A stretch of 5,271 bases of DNA from Armatimonadetes bacterium UBA5419 (lineage in GTDB: Bacteria; Armatimonadota; UBA10988), in the NCBI GenBank assembly GCA_002409445.1, contig DHNJ01000009.1, forward strand, positions 1 to 5,271, in the 5' to 3' direction. How positions within the stretch are numbered: the first letter of the stretch is position 1; each line of letters opens with the position of its first letter. The translations under genes were made by a program, and so were the position numbers. The notes below the pieces were generated by a model, which saw only the letters and a program-made list of their open reading frames with translations, ran no database searches and had not been told where the DNA came from. Shown piece by piece: positions 4,494 to 5,271 of this stretch.

Positions 4494-5271
4494 ATGAAAC
4501 ACGGCATGCGCTCCTGGTTGCCCCTGCTGGCCGCCCTGCTGCTGGCTCTGCCCGCCGCCCGCGCCCAGGAAGAGGCCCTGACCCGCAACGTCAGCCTGAC
4601 GGTCCAAGACGCGACCCTGGGCCACATTGCGAGTCTGCTCAGCGAGCAGGCCGACGTGCCCATCGTCGCCCAGCCCAGCGTGGCCGAGACCCTGGTCAGC
4701 ATGAACCTCCGCGGCGTCACCCTGCGCACCGCGCTCGAGATGCTCGGCGAGGCCGCCGGAGTCAGCGTCGGCCTCGTCGGCGAGCAGTTCATCCTGCGCA
4801 ACCGCTTCGAGGCGGTCGCCGGCGGCTTCCGCCCGCTCGGCACCATCGCCCCCAAGCTGCGCCGCGACCACGTCCGCAAGCTCGTCTATCACACCCAGCA
4901 CCTCCAGCCCACCGACCTCGCGGCCATCTTCGGCCGCGGCGGCGTGCACCGCTCCGGGCCCGGTGGCGGCCTCGAGGCCGCGCCGCCGACCAGCTACTCT
5001 TTCGTCCGCGCCCCGCTCTTCGCTCCGGCTGAGCTGTCCGGCGCCGAGCGCGCGCTGGTCGCCCGCATGGAAGCCGAAGAGCACGAGCGCTTCACCCGCC
5101 GCTGGGCCGAGCTCGGCGGTGGCGGCGCGGCGCACCCCGGCTGCCGCGGCGCGCTGGCCCTGCCCGAGGGCATCAACGCGGTCATCGGCTACAACCCCGG
5201 CGGTGAACTGGTCGTCGTCGGCGAGCCCGACAGCATCGCGCCGATGAACACCCTCATCCGCGAGCTCGACA
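4494..5271 (+). CDS. Secretin-like exported protein with STN/N-domains (PilQ/GspD type), partial
   Basis: The first 259 residues of a gene that runs off the right edge. Residues 1-24 are a signal peptide (MKHGMRSW, Leu/Ala core, cleavage near ARA/QE). Residues about 32-103 (NVSLTVQDATLGHIASLL, then VSMNLRGVTLRTALEML, then FILRN) have the pattern of the secretin/TonB short N-terminal (STN) domain. Residues 129-146 (KLVYHTQHLQPTDLAAIF) resemble the start of a secretin N-domain. Residues 226-259 (INAVIGYNPGGELVVVGEP..I, ending IRELD) resemble its second half, the 'NALIV.G....I..I..LD' pattern. Between them lies about 75 residues of Gly/Ala- and charge-rich insert. Secretins form outer-membrane rings for type II secretion, type IV pili or phage release, but the ring domain is outside the window. 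It could instead be a stand-alone STN-domain protein. It follows the nonahaem gene after 63 nt on the same strand. Confidence 0.75.
   Translation, partial: MKHGMRSWLPLLAALLLALPAARAQEEALTRNVSLTVQDATLGHIASLLSEQADVPIVAQPSVAETLVSMNLRGVTLRTALEMLGEAAGVSVGLVGEQFILRNRFEAVAGGFRPLGTIAPKLRRDHVRKLVYHTQHLQPTDLAAIFGRGGVHRSGPGGGLEAAPPTSYSFVRAPLFAPAELSGAERALVARMEAEEHERFTRRWAELGGGGAAHPGCRGALALPEGINAVIGYNPGGELVVVGEPDSIAPMNTLIRELD

Noticed and set aside
3324..5135. A 603-codon open frame on the minus strand, antisense to the nonahaem and secretin-like genes
   Set aside because: It spans two well-supported genes and an intergenic hairpin, has a Gly/Ala/Arg/Val/Asp-rich composition with no motif or signal, and is the usual by-product of high GC at third codon positions.

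Overview
The window is uniformly GC-rich and comes from a Gram-negative bacterium. It encodes an outer-membrane beta-barrel, a lipidated multihaem cytochrome, a periplasmic multihaem cytochrome and a secretin-type N-terminal domain. This fits an anaerobe or facultative anaerobe capable of extracellular electron transfer, such as a deltaproteobacterium, myxobacterium, acidobacterium or similar phylum. The sequence alone does not fix the phylum. No rRNA, tRNA, CRISPR array or insertion sequence was found.

Layout. The minus strand carries a compact three-gene unit reading right to left. It begins with a periplasmic decahaem c-type cytochrome of the MtrA/DmsE type (2732-1842). After only 14 nt comes an MtrB/PioB-type outer-membrane beta-barrel of 537 residues (1827-214). 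After a further 62 nt comes the start of a secreted protein with a beta-helix-type N-terminus (151 to beyond the left edge). The plus strand carries a nonahaem c-type lipoprotein with a cytochrome c554-like N-terminal part (3150-4430). After 63 nt containing a strong hairpin comes the start of a secretin-like exported protein with an STN domain (4494 to beyond the right edge).

The two units diverge from a 417-bp region between the two start codons (2733-3149). This region holds a composite element in two opposed copies, one per transcription unit: CTGGC, 7 nt, TTGYA, 1 or 3 nt, then an identical 9-mer CCGTTAACA. It resembles a -24/-12 (sigma-54) promoter and lies about 50-60 nt upstream of each start codon. 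A perfect 24-bp palindrome sits just upstream of the plus-strand copy. The arrangement suggests the two units are co-regulated.

How the genes may work together (inference). The decahaem protein and the barrel look like the periplasmic wire and outer-membrane sheath of a porin-cytochrome conduit. The divergent nonahaem lipoprotein could be the surface terminal of the same conduit. The beta-helix protein and the secretin-like protein have no established role in such systems and are the less expected neighbours.
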